From Aureococcus anophagefferens (taxonomy: Eukaryota; Sar; Pelagophyceae; Pelagomonadales; Pelagomonadaceae): 44,454 nucleotides of DNA. The stretch lies in the NCBI RefSeq assembly GCF_000186865.1, contig NW_008705567.1, forward strand, positions 2,071,026-2,115,479, in the 5' to 3' direction. Of this stretch, positions 1-9,547 are shown one piece after another (the stretch's first letter is position 1; the number at the start of each line of letters is the position of its first letter). The notes under the pieces are model-generated. The model ran no database searches. It had not been told where the DNA came from and worked only from the letters and a program-made list of their open reading frames with translations. The translations under genes and the position numbers were made by a program.

Positions 1-882
1 GAGCGCTTCCCCGCGCCCGTGGGCACCGCGACGCTCCTCAAGACGCACTACCCGGCCATCGTCGACGACGAGCAGGCGGGCGCGGACGTCTTCCCCGCGC
101 ACCGCCTCGACGCCTACTTCCACGGCGTCGTCCTGCTCACGCGGAACCCCATCGACGCCGTCGTCGGCCAGAAGGTCCGCTGGGCCTGCCACGCGCAGGT
201 CCACCAGGCGTCGGCCTGGATGGCGGACCGCGCCCTGACGCCCAACGAGACGGCCTACTGGGAGGGCGCCTACCGCCGCCAGTACGAGGCCTGCCGCGAC
301 GCCGCGGTGTCCGGCCTCTGCGAATCGCCCGAGGCCTTCGACGACGAGGTGCGGACCTGGAACGCCTTCCACGAGTACTGGCTCGACGCCGCGGCGGCGG
401 CGACGGGGCCGTTCCTGCTCCTGCGCTACGAGGACATGCTCGCGGCTCCCGCGGCGACGTTCCTTCGGCTCGCGCGATTCGCGAACGCGTCCTTCGACGA
501 CCGGCGGCTCCGCGCGGCCGTCGCCGCGCAGCTCCGGCGCCGCCCGGCGGCGGCGGCCCACGGCACGCGCCTCCGCGACGTCTGCGCGACCGCGGAGACC
601 CAGGACGTGCTCCTCGAGGCCACGCGCGGCGTCGCGGACCGCCTCGGCTACGCGCACGACGGCGCGCGCGCGGTCGTCGCGGCGACCGGCGCCGCGACGC
701 CGCCGCGCCTCGAGAGCGACTTCCGCCGCCTCGACGCCCGCGTTCGAGCGGCGCGGGCGATCCGCGACGCCGCGGACGCGGTCAAGGCCGCGGACGCGCG
801 CCGCGACGCCGACGAGCGCCGGGCGAAGAAGCGCGACAAGCGACGGCGGCACCACTCCTTCTTCCACCAGCTCGGGTTCTAA
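1..882 (+). CDS. Sulfotransferase-like protein, 5' end cut by window edge
   Basis: The frame is already open at base 1 and there is no ATG before it, so the N-terminus lies outside the window; the TAA stop is at 880-882. Visible sulfotransferase signatures are KTHYP near the start (PAPS 5'-phosphosulfate region), LLTRNPIDAVVGQ (3'-phosphate-binding RNP motif) and LLRYEDM. The family transfers sulfate from PAPS to carbohydrate or protein acceptors, usually in the Golgi. The C-terminal ~60 residues are Arg/Ala/Asp-rich and end in a basic tail, which looks unstructured. The gene is convergent with the NTAQ1-like gene and their stop codons overlap. The acceptor substrate cannot be told. The family call is fairly sure; completeness cannot be judged. 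Confidence 0.75.
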   Translation, partial: ERFPAPVGTATLLKTHYPAIVDDEQAGADVFPAHRLDAYFHGVVLLTRNPIDAVVGQKVRWACHAQVHQASAWMADRALTPNETAYWEGAYRRQYEACRDAAVSGLCESPEAFDDEVRTWNAFHEYWLDAAAAATGPFLLLRYEDMLAAPAATFLRLARFANASFDDRRLRAAVAAQLRRRPAAAAHGTRLRDVCATAETQDVLLEATRGVADRLGYAHDGARAVVAATGAATPPRLESDFRRLDARVRAARAIRDAADAVKAADARRDADERRAKKRDKRRRHHSFFHQLGF

Positions 883-1484
883 GGGGTACGCGCGAGCCAG
901 GACCGGAAGCTCGCGACGTCCATGGCCGCGCCGCGGTGGCGCCGCGGCGTCGTCGTGTCCGCGAACGAGTCGAGGTTCCAGGCGGCGGCGGCCGCCGGGC
1001 CACGCACGGGCGCCCAGGCGGGCGGCGGCGCCTGGTACGTCCCGTCGTCATCGCGCATGTGGCGGCGGTCGCTCGCGAAGTGGTCGACGAGCGTCGCCGC
1101 GGCGACGACGCGGACGCGCGGCCGGTACTCGAAGGGCGCCCGCGCCGCGGGCCCGAGGGCCGCGTCGACGTAGGCCAGCGCGTCCGTGACGGCGTCGAGG
1201 CGCGTGTCGAAGTCGCAGACGTACGCGCCGCTCGGCAGGAAGACGGCGGCGACGACGTGGTAGTCCCACAGCACGGGCTCGTCGGCGGCGCGCGCGGACC
1301 GCTGGCACCAGACGGGGCAAAACTTCGACCGGCTGCTGATGAAGACGGCATACGCGGGGTGCGGCCCGTGGCGCAGCGCGTCGACGAGGCGGTAGACGTT
1401 CTCCTCGCAGTAGCACGACGCGTAGGGAGAGGTTCGCACGCGCTGGCGCAGCGCGTCGACGCTGGCATCGTCCAGGGCCGCCAT
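879..1484 (-). CDS. NTAQ1: Protein N-terminal glutamine amidohydrolase (NTAQ1 family)
   Basis: This enzyme converts an N-terminal glutamine to glutamate, feeding the Arg/N-degron (N-end rule) pathway in cytosol and nucleus. All three parts of the Cys-His-Asp triad are visible: the CYCEENVY block (second Cys is the nucleophile in the human enzyme), WDYHVV (His) and CDFDT (Asp). Other family marks are FASDRRHM and a Pro-rich APPPAWAP stretch. The length of about 201 residues fits the family. I chose the start at 1484 (MAALDD...); an upstream ATG at 1523 would add 13 residues (MLPSLSLLNSSNI) not typical of the family. No intron is needed. The stop overlaps the stop of the convergent sulfotransferase gene. 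Upstream lies a cluster of ATAACACCC motifs. Confidence 0.92.
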   Translation of the reverse strand: MAALDDASVDALRQRVRTSPYASCYCEENVYRLVDALRHGPHPAYAVFISSRSKFCPVWCQRSARAADEPVLWDYHVVAAVFLPSGAYVCDFDTRLDAVTDALAYVDAALGPAARAPFEYRPRVRVVAAATLVDHFASDRRHMRDDDGTYQAPPPAWAPVRGPAAAAAWNLDSFADTTTPRRHRGAAMDVASFRSWLARTP

Positions 1485-1907
1485 TATGTTGCTAGAGTTC
1501 AGCAGTGATAGAGATGGCAGCAAGCATTTTTAAGGAGCTCTCGTCCATGCTTTAGACTCGGGCAACACGTTATGGCTAGTTAGCAATAACGCGATAACAC
1601 CCTAGCTAGCCAATCAAATAACACTAATAACACCCTGCCGATGGCAGCCACTCGATTTTTCAAAATCAATAACACCCTGGCGAAAATTCTCGATAACACC
1701 CATAACACCCAGCCACCTGATCCTTAAAAAGCCAATAACGACCTAACACCCGAGCGTCCGAGGCCAATAACGCCCTAACGGTCTAACGGGTTGCACGAGT
1801 CGAATGCTTTTGCCACTGGGGTCACTTTGTCGACATTGATGAGCTACAAAAGTTCACCTTGCAGCGTGGCATTCCCGGCACTGCAGATGATGGTCTAGCG
1901 GACTGCG
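1485..1907. repeat. Divergent promoter region with about ten ATAACACCC-type motifs
   Basis: Between the two divergent genes lies an AT-richer stretch. From 1584 to 1776 the motif ATAACACCC, or close variants (ATAACACT, ATAACGCCC, TAACACCC), recurs about ten times on the + strand at irregular spacing, for example at 1594, 1627, 1669, 1693, 1702, 1744 and 1767. The spacers differ, so it is not a simple tandem repeat. Sitting between two starts, it could be a cluster of factor-binding sites or a decayed minisatellite. No ORF of interest was seen in it. Confidence 0.7.
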
Positions 1908-3486
1908 ATGACGAAGGTCGCCCCGGAGCCCGCCGAGGCGCCGGTGGCGTCGGCGCGCGGCGGCTATCAGATCCCCGCGGAGGCCACGGCGAAGCTCAAG
2001 GAAGCGAAGAAGGCCGGCCACACGGCTCGGCTGCGCATCTCGCTCGTCGCGGGCGGCCTCGGCTCCGTGCTCTTCTTATATTTCATCGCGTCCATCATCT
2101 TCTTCCCGGTGTCGTCGGACGCGCAGTGGGTCGGCGTCTGCTGCTGGCCGCCGGGCACGCTCGGCCTCATGCTCGCGGTGCTCCCCACGGATCGCCGCGC
2201 GATCTACAACACGGCGCGCTTCATCCTGTTCTTGATGCCCTTCTGCGCCTACGCGGCGACGAGCCTCGCCTGGTACTACACGCCTGGCCAGCGCGGCGGC
2301 CGCGATTGCGTCGACAAGGCGCCGCGCTGGATCTGCGCGACGGACGCGTTCCAGGGCTGGGGCATGTGCGCCGTCGTCTACGCGATCACGTGCGGCCTCG
2401 TGTCGACGCTCCGGCTCCACCCGCGCGCGGCGCTCGACCGGCTCTGGCTCATCTTCACGCGGAGCCTCTTCGCCATGGTCTGCGTGCGGGTCGTCGGCCG
2501 CGTCGCGTGGCAGGCGAAGCCGTCCTCGCTGCGGCTCGGCGCGCACGTCTGGGGCTGGATCTACCTCCTGGACCTGCTCGCCTTCGGCGCGCTCGCGTCG
2601 AGGCCGAGCTTCCGCCAGAAGGCGCACGCCATGCTCATGGCGCGCGGCGGGCAGATCGCGTCGGCCGCGGGCGTCGCGGCGTTGCTGGGGGGCAACGACG
2701 TCGAGACCGTCAAGGCGACGGCGCAGAAGAAGTTCTTCGGCGTCGACATGTCGCGGGTGGAGTTGGCGCACATCGCTTCGCCCCATCCGGACCCGGAGCT
2801 CTTCAAGCTCGCGCAGAAGGCGTCCTTCGACCAGGTCGACTGGTTCGTGAGCCACAGCTGGCGCGACGACGCCGACGCGAAATTCTCGGCGCTGCAGAAC
2901 GCGCGGACCAGCTTCCGCGACGCCCACAAGCGCGAGCCCATCATCTGGGTCGACAAGCGCCGCGCCGCGTCCCGCGGCTGAGCCGTCGCGCGGGACACCG
3001 ACGAACCGTAGGTTCTGCATCGATCAAATGAACATCGACGAAAATCTCATGTGCTTGCCTGTTTTCCTCGCGGGATGCAAGAAGCTGTACATCGTCTGCG
3101 GACCGACGTTCCTGGAGCGATTGTGGTGCATGCTCGAGATCTTCGTCTTCATCGAGATGGGCGGCAAGACGGACGACGTCCAGCTGTTCTTCATCCCGCC
3201 GGAGGGCGTCGTCGAGCCGGGGGAACTGCAGACCTACTTCGAGGACAAGTTCGCGACCTTCGACGTCGCCGAGGCGTCGTGTTACGACCCGGTGCAGAAG
3301 GACCGGCTCTTGGCCATCGTGGAAGCCGGCTTCGGCGGCCTGGACCGCTTCAACGCGGCGCTGACGACGACGATGACCGCGCTCAAGCACAAGGCGCTGC
3401 ACTCGCTCGCCGGCGGCGGCGCCGTCTTCGAGGCGACGCCCAAGGACACGAACTCGCGACGGCTCGCGCAGCGGCTCCCCATTTAA
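1908..3486 (+). CDS. Six-TM membrane protein with C-terminal TIR-like domain (one intron)
   Basis: The exons are 1908-2956 and 3012-3486, giving about 507 residues. The 55-bp intron 2957-3011 begins GC and ends TAG, and joins ...WVDK to FCIDQMNID... in frame. The N-terminal half has about six hydrophobic segments (roughly residues 44-66, 74-92, 103-121, 150-170, 182-200, 215-233). The C-terminal half carries DWFVSHSWRDD, IIWVDKFCIDQ, LPVFLAGCKK and ERLWCMLEIFVF. I read this as a TIR-like fold common in stramenopile proteins; the function of that group is not known to me. The ATG at 1908 begins a hydrophilic N-terminus before the first membrane segment. Without the intron the frame would stop at a TGA at 2979. 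A signalling or NADase role would be speculation. Confidence 0.7.
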
Positions 3487-3557
3487 CTAATTGTATGTGA
3501 AAGACGCTCGGCCGATCGCGGACGGCGCGGCCGACGTCCTCGTAGTCACGTGGTTAA

Positions 3558-5019
3558 CTAGAAGCCCGGGACGCAGCCCGCGAAGAGGGTATCGGAGCCC
3601 CGCGGCGCGAGTTCGATGCCGTCGCCGTGCTCCTCGAAGCCCGACGGGCCGCCGGCGAGCTCCTTGAGGAGGAGCGTCGGGTCGTAGGCCATGCTGTTCT
3701 TCCGCGGCAGGCCCGGTCGCTGCGACGACGCGGCCGCGTCGTCGTAGAGCTGGTCGTCGTCGCCGACGATCTCGTCCTGGATGAGCTCCTCGAGGATGTC
3801 CTCCGTCGTGACGACGCCGAGGCAGGGCCAGTTCTTGACGGCCTTGTCCACGACGACGAGCCTACGAGGGGTTGCTCGCGCGGCGCGCCGGGCTTCGGGG
3901 GACGCGGGGGAACTCGCATGTGGCAGCGCTTCGACTTGCAGAGGTCGAAGGCCGCGCCGAGCGTCGTCGTCGCCGCGACGGAGTGGACGCGCTCCGTCGC
4001 CCGGAAGCTGTCGAGCACCTGCTGGAGCGGGATCTTCCGCTCGTAGCCGATGCCCACGAGGTCCTTCGCGTAGAGCAGCGCGACGACCTCGGCCGCGTCG
4101 TCGGGGAGCACGACGGGGATGCGCGTGTGGCCGCTCCGTAAAATCTCGGCCACCGTGGCGGCGCTCAGCACGGCGTTCCGCGGCAGCGCGAACGTCGAGT
4201 CGAGCGGCGTCATGACGTCGGCGACCTTGCGGTCCTTGAACGTGAGCGCGCCCGCCTGGGCAGGACAAGAGAGATTCAACGTCGCTTCAACGTGAGTGTT
4301 CCGCGCGCGCGCGTTTCGGAAACAGCATCCACGCTTCGAGACCGTTCCGAGAGATGATCGCCCGTCCAAAAGTCAGCCAAAACGAGTAGAAAACGGCCGA
4401 GATATGAGCCTTTGAAGTTGGGAATTTCGCTCTCTTGTCCTGCCCTGGCGCCCGCGAGGATGCGCCCGTCCTCGGACGTGAGCCCGCTCTGGGCCTGGCG
4501 CTTCGGGTCCTCGACGTTGAGCAGGATCAGCGACTTGAGCTCGTTCTTCGTGAAGACCGCGGACATCTCGCCGCCGAGCACGTAGTCGAGGAGCTTCGCG
4601 ATGGGGTAGGCCGCGGCGAAGCAGACGCCCACGAAGAGCCAGACGAGGGGCACGGACCTGGCGCCGATGCGCAGCGCGTAGCGGCTGCACACGGACTGGG
4701 GGATGATCTCGCCGAAGACGACGATGAGCGCCGTCGTCACGAGGCCGCCGACGACGCCGCTCGTCATGTCGCTCAGCAGGATCGCGATCATCGCGTTGAC
4801 CAGCGTGTTGCCCAGGAGCAGCGTGCAGAGGAGCAGGTTCCCCGTCTTCCGCAGGGGCTGGATCGTCGCCGCGTCGCGCCGCTCCTGCTCGTCGGGGCTG
4901 CCCTCGACGATGATGCGCAGGTCCTCGTCGCTGAAGGACATGAGGCCCAGGTTCAGGCCGCTGAAGAGGCCCGAGAGCATGACCAAAATGGCCGCGATGA
5001 TGAGGAACACGACGTTCAT
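3558..5019 (-). CDS. CNNM/CorC-type transporter (DUF21 + CBS pair), two introns, one an introner
   Basis: Members of this family are linked to Mg2+ and other divalent-cation efflux. The exons are complement 5019-4456, 4255-3918 and 3861-3558 (about 401 residues). The N-terminal DUF21 part shows FLIIAAILVMLSGLFSGLNLGLM, LLLCTLLLGNTLVNAM and VVFGEIIPQS. The CBS part begins KVADVMTPLDSTFAL and ends CHMLVVVDKAVKNWPCLGVVTTEDILEELIQDEI-like sequence. Intron 1 (4256-4455) is an introner element; removing it gives ...RILAGALTF..., as expected for the family. Intron 2 (3862-3917, 56 bp) has a GCGAGT donor. An ATG at 5166 would add 49 polar residues, but only 22 bp after the next gene's stop, so 5019 seems better. 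It may sit in the plasma membrane or an organelle. Confidence 0.85.
4256..4447 (-). mobile_element. Introner element, family A copy 1, in the CNNM-type gene
   Basis: The 192-bp element has near-perfect terminal inverted repeats of about 18 bp (CTGGGCAGGACAAGAGAG on the + strand left end, one mismatch on the right). It is flanked by the 8-bp direct repeat GCGCCCGC at 4248-4255 and 4448-4455. In gene sense the upstream copy (GCGGGCGC) supplies a GC donor and the element end supplies the CAG acceptor. Taking out complement 4256-4455 rejoins the reading frame exactly. It shares most of its interior with the copies at 16347, 31449 and 33274. Confidence 0.92.
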
Positions 5020-5188
5020 CCTCGCGTCGCGTTCGGGACCTGTTTTAAGCTGGCGCACCTCAGGAAGCACGGCGGCGCGACGTCGACGAGTGCCAGTTTT
5101 AGCCGCGGAGGACGAGGATGGCTTTTTTTGCCACAGTGTGTGCAACTCGGGTTCAATGAGGTTCAATGTGCAGTTATTGAAGTGGATT

Positions 5189-6256
5189 TTACAGCGGGAA
5201 GAAGGTCCGACTGCCGCGGCGCTTCGCCTTCTTGCGCTCGCGGCGCGCGTCGCGGTCCCGCTCGCGCGCGCGCCCGGCGCCCGGGCCGGCCGGGCGCGCG
5301 GCGGCCGCGGGCCGCGCGGCCGGCGTCGCGTTCCAGCCCTGCCACGCGGGCCAGGTCCAGTTGGCGTGGTCGTAGCCCGACCACCAGAAGGTCGGCTCCG
5401 GCGGCGGCGCCCGGTCGCGGTCGCGCGTCATGGACCGGTTGGCCGTCGCGCGGTAGGACCGGTTGAAGGCGCGCGCGTCGACGCCGTACTCGTCGAGGAG
5501 CCAGCCGAGCTTCGCGCGGCAGTAGGCCTCGTCGCGCGCGGACCGCGGGAAGGCCAGCGTCGTCGTGGCCTTGTCCGCCATCTCGAGGTCGTAGAAGAGG
5601 CCCGCGAGGAGCTCCGCGTCCTTGCGCTGCTGCGCGTCCGCGTTCTCCGCGCCGCGCCAGAAGCCGCCGTTGCCGTGGGCGTGGCGCTCGCGGCTCCGCG
5701 CGACCTGCTTGAGCTCGCGCAGGGGCACGACGACGCGCCGGATGTTCGTCGCGGTGAGCCAGTGCGGCCGGAGCTCGGGGGCCGCGTACCACGGGCTCTT
5801 GACGACCCGCACGGAGCCGTTCGCGGCGTCGACGGCGACGGACCGGTTGCGCTCGTCGCGGCACATGCGGATGCTCCGCTCGAGGCCCGCGTGGCTCCGC
5901 CGCGCGGCCGCGGTGCGCACGTCCGTCTCGCCGTAGCCCGTCGGCAGCCCGAGCCGCGTGAGCAGCGCGATGAGGAACGACGTGCCCGCGCGGCCCGTGC
6001 CCGTGATGAGCGTCATGTCCGGCGCCGGCTCGCCGCAGGGCTGCGTCGCGTTCCACATGTTGACGAAGAAGACGAACTTTTCTCGCGTGGCGTTGGCGGC
6101 CGACGCGTTCCGCCGCTTCGACGTGCGGTTGTGCTCGACCGCGTCGAGCGGCCGGCGCCCGCGCCGCCCCGGCGCGTGGCCCGGCCGCGACGCCGTCCGC
6201 AGAAAGGTGGCGAGGAGGACGACGAGGCTGCCGACACTGCCCATCGAGCGCACCAT
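5189..6256 (-). CDS. Sulfotransferase-like type II membrane protein
   Basis: The 355-residue protein has a short hydrophobic N-terminal segment (about residues 7-20), read as a signal anchor, and many N-x-S/T sites, which fits a Golgi-lumen enzyme. The PAPS-binding P-loop is ITGTGRAGTSFLIALLTRLG; VVKSPWY and RRVVVPLRELKQVARSRERH fit the later 3'-phosphate-binding part. The C-terminal end is strongly basic (RERKKAKRRGSR). It differs from the partial sulfotransferase at the left edge, so the two are not a recent duplicate pair. The gene needs no intron and is divergent from the C2/P450-like gene (107 bp between starts). The acceptor is unknown. Confidence 0.7.
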   Translation of the reverse strand: MVRSMGSVGSLVVLLATFLRTASRPGHAPGRRGRRPLDAVEHNRTSKRRNASAANATREKFVFFVNMWNATQPCGEPAPDMTLITGTGRAGTSFLIALLTRLGLPTGYGETDVRTAAARRSHAGLERSIRMCRDERNRSVAVDAANGSVRVVKSPWYAAPELRPHWLTATNIRRVVVPLRELKQVARSRERHAHGNGGFWRGAENADAQQRKDAELLAGLFYDLEMADKATTTLAFPRSARDEAYCRAKLGWLLDEYGVDARAFNRSYRATANRSMTRDRDRAPPPEPTFWWSGYDHANWTWPAWQGWNATPAARPAAAARPAGPGAGRARERDRDARRERKKAKRRGSRTFFPL

Positions 6257-6363
6257 AATCGTTGCGAGCGCTGCGACGTGTGGTTTGTAATTGACGACAC
6301 TATTATCGGCGAGAATACATCTGAGCCTGCGGGGCAGCTCACTCGCAAATCAGAGCCAGCGCC

Positions 6364-8246
6364 ATGGGTGCGGGTGCCAGCAGCGACGCCGGCGAGGTGG
6401 ACCTGACGGCGCCGCGGAGCTTCGTGCCCGTCGTCGTCGCCGTGCGGTCCGCCAAGGGCCTGCGCGCCGCGGACTGGTCCTTTGGCGGCGGCGGCAAGTC
6501 GGATCCCTACGTCGTCGCGCGCGTGGGCCCGGCGGGCACGAGCTGGACGCAAAAGGCCCACGGCGTCGAGTGGACGTCGGAGACCGTGGAGGACGCGACG
6601 GACGTCGACTTCGGGTTCGCGTTCAGCTTCAACGGCGCGGCGCCGTGGTCGTATTTCGCGGGCGCGAAGGAGCTGCACGTCCGCGTCTACGACGCGGACT
6701 TCCTCACGCGCGACGACTGCCTCGGCGAGGCCGTCGCGCCCCTGCCCGCGCCGGGCAACGCCGTCGAGACGGCGCTGCCGCTGGCGGGCGTCGCGGGCGC
6801 CGAGGGCGTCGTGAACGTCGCGGTCTGGGTCGGCCCGGGCGCGGCGCCGCCCTGGGCGTCCGCGCTGGAGACGGCGCCGGGCGTGCTGCGGGGCGCGCGC
6901 GCGGACGCCCTGGACTCGACCCGGGGCTGGGACGCCATCTCCGGCGCGCTCGCGGGCTGGTTCGGCCCCGAGGACCGCGGCGACGCGCCGTCGTCGTCGC
7001 CGCCGCTCCGCTACTTCACGGACATGATCCTGCTCAAGCTCAAGCCCTACAGCGACGTCTTCTACGCGCGGTCGGAGGACGGCGGCGTCACGGCGGCCTT
7101 CCCCGGCCCGGGCGCGACGAGCTACCTCACGCACAAGGACGTCGCCGAGAAACTCGCTGTTGTGCCCGCGCGGCAAAAGGCCGGCGAGATCTGGCGGTCG
7201 AACCCGGACTCGTACCTCGGCTTCCTGCGGCTCCCGGACAACTGGTGGACGGACGTCGAGCCCCGGGGCATCGCCCTCGGCTGCACGGTGAAGCAGCACA
7301 CGTGGCTGCGGCCCGTCCTGGACGACATGGTCGGCGCGGACGCGGGCTGGACCGCCGCGTCGCTGCGCGAGGACGCCGCGGCCTTCATCGCCGAGCGGCG
7401 CGAAGCCACGGGCACCTTCCGGGTCCAGAACGACGTCAAGGTCTTCGGCCAGATCGCGATCCACAAGCAGATGTTCGGCAAGGCGCTGGGCGTCGACGAC
7501 GCGCAGGAGATCACGGACCAGCAGACGAAGCTCACCTTAATGTCGACGCTGCCGAAGCAGGTCTTAGATGTGGAGTTCATCGCCAAGAAACTCGGCCTGC
7601 CCGGCGCGCTCAAATTCCGGAAGAAGTACCTCGCGAGGTACGGCGAATGGCGTCCAAGTACGCGGCGCCGCCCTGGTCCCTGGACGAGGCGCAGCTGAAG
7701 TACCTGGCGTCCGCGGCCCTCGACGCCGTGCTCTTCGCCGGGGGCCTGTCCGTGGCCTCGGTGGTCTCCTGCGCGCTCGCCGTCGCGTACGCCGCGGAAA
7801 GCCCGCTGCCGATGACGGCGGCGTCGCGGACGGCAGCCGTCGCGCCCCAGCTCGTCTGGGAGACGATCCGCTACTTCCCCGCCGTCGTGGGCTTCCCCTG
7901 GTTCGAGGACGACACGCTCAAGCAGCGCACGATCCTCGCGCTCGCGATGGCGCTCCGGGATCCGCGCGCGTGGGGCGAAGACGCGGAGACGTTCCGCCTG
8001 CGGCCCCTCGCGGACTACGCGCGCCTCTCCGTCGCCTTCGCGGACCAGGCCGTCGACGCGGAGGACGGCACGATGTCGCGCGTCTGCCCGGCGAAGGAGT
8101 TCGCGCTCGTCTTCTGCGTGGAGTTCGTGCGGGCGATGTTCGCGGCGGAGGCCGGCTGGGCCGTCGCCGAGCCCGAGAAGATCACCTTCGAGGGGTCGAC
8201 GCCGTTCGTCTCCGAGTTCGTCTTCGAGCGCGCAAAGGAACCCTAA
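6364..8246 (+). CDS. C2 domain fused to a cytochrome P450-like heme domain (frame change near 7650)
   Basis: The N-terminus MGAGAS fits an N-myristoylation signal. A C2-like domain follows (about residues 18-155, with VVVAVRSAKGLRAADW and SDPYVVARV). The C-terminal half has P450 marks: ETIRYFP (the ExxR helix K motif), AMALRDPRAWGEDAETFRLRPL (PERF region) and SRVCPAKEFALVF (heme-Cys loop, lacking the usual FxxG). It recalls the CYP74 group of fatty-acid hydroperoxide enzymes, but that is tentative. The frame changes between KKYLARYGEW and ASKYAAPPW near 7645-7655. One missing G there would repair it; otherwise a 53-bp GC-AG intron (7606-7658) would do so. Either way the protein is about 610-627 residues. 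It may act at membranes on lipid substrates. Confidence 0.6.
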
Positions 8247-8249
8247 GCG

Positions 8250-9371
8250 TTACGCCGCGAGCCGCCGCAGCAGCGCGTCGAACGTGGGCCGGTCGCGCGG
8301 GTCCGCGGCCGTCATCGTCGCCGCGAGCGCCTTGAGCTTCTTCGCCGCGTCGCGGTCCGCGGCCATGCGGATGATGCGCGGCAAGAGCCAGCTCTTGGCG
8401 GCGACGTCGTAGACGTGGACGCGCCAGTCGAAGGCCGCGCACGTGCCGTTGCGGCACTCCGTGAGCTCCGGCGCGCTCAGGGGCCCGCCGTCGTCCTGGT
8501 CCTGGCAGTAGCCGCCGGACTTGCCCACGGGGCAGTGGTGGTACTTGTAGGTCCGCCGCCCGCACATGGCCGCCGTGTTGTCCTCGCAGGACCACGGCTT
8601 GCCCGGCTCGAGGTCCGGATTCTCTGGGCGGTAGTCGCCGCCGGGCACGTAGATGCCGTCGGGGTGGCCCGACGTGAAGTGGCGCCGCGCGAAGTCGGCG
8701 ATGGCCCCGAGTTCGGCGCCGGCCCGTCGACGAGGTAGATGTGGCCGCGGTCGTCGAACGTGAACTGCTCGGGCTTGAAGTCCGTCAGGACGAAGCCGCC
8801 GCGTTCGCCGAAGGACCGGAAGCACTTGAACCAGGCCTTGGCGAGGGCGAGCGGCGCGTCGCGGGCGAGCTGGTTGTACTGGGCCGGGAACATGGCTGGC
8901 ACGCGCCGCGTGCCGCGGCCCTGGGCCACGGGCCGCCCGCCGTTCGACGTCACCCAGACGACGTGGCTCGGCGTCGTCCAGCCGCCGTAGAGCACGGGGA
9001 TGCCCGCCTCGCCGCGCAGGAACTCAAGGTAGAGCAGTTCGAAGTAGGCGATGTCGCTCTCGCGGTGGCCGAACGCGAACAGGCCGGCCTTGCGCAGCGC
9101 CTTGACGACGACGGGCACGAGCTTGGCGTTCGACCGTCGCGGGCGCGAGCCACGACGCGTTGACCTCCTTCTGCTTGCTCTCGACGAGGATTTCGTGGTC
9201 ATCCGTGAGGTCCCGCGGCGAGCGCACGCGCCAGTGCGCCGGCGGTCCCGCGGAGCGGCCCGTCAACCAGGCGTCGATGAGCCGCAATCGCTCGAGCGCC
9301 GGCGCGGTCGTCGACCGGGCGCCGCCTCCGGGCGCGAGCAACGCGAGCGCGACGCTTGCCAGCAGCATCAT
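8250..9371 (-). CDS. Secreted FAM69/DIPK-like pseudokinase or kinase, frames disrupted
   Basis: Three overlapping frames together make one protein. 9371-~9135 encodes a signal peptide (MMLLASVALALLAPGGGA) and DDHEILVESKQKEVNASWLAPATV. ~9133-~8725 encodes NAKLVPVVVKALRKAG, GFVLTDFKPEQFTFDDRGHIYLVDG (catalytic-loop and DFG-like positions). ~8722-8250 encodes a Cys-rich part (SCEDNTAAMC, CPVGKSGGYC, CRNGTC) and a kinase-like C-lobe end. This recalls secretory-pathway FAM69/DIPK kinases. The second junction has no AG acceptor for about 120 bases, so a splice cannot explain it; one added base would. The first could be a 43-bp GT-AG intron or an indel. Assembly errors and a young pseudogene are both possible. 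Confidence 0.55.
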
Positions 9372-9547
9372 CGAGCTAGCATGGGCTTCCTGAGATCATC
9401 GATCGATCATCGTCCGTATTTTTTCGGTGTTGTTGGCGTGTCGTTGCACCGCACATTTACCCCCATATCCAAGTGCGGATTTCAGTGCTCCCCGGGCTGC
9501 CACACCGTCGCCTCGCGGTCTGTCGGTGGTCGCGCGTGCCCGTTCGC

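Noticed and set aside
1584..1776. ATAACACCC repeats as an interstitial telomere
   Set aside because: The unit is not TTAGGG/CCCTAA-like, the copies are spaced irregularly and both sides are genes.
2979..2981. TGA after the WVDKRRAASRG frame as a second selenocysteine codon
   Set aside because: A GC-AG intron at 2957-3011 explains it and restores the conserved WVDKFCIDQ text. The same reasoning removes the TGA at 36429-36431 and the one in the carbonic anhydrase intron.
9473..9547. Longer N-terminus for the MLO-like protein
   Set aside because: It would start at a GTG; the first ATG is at 9548 and gives a sensible start before the first membrane segment.
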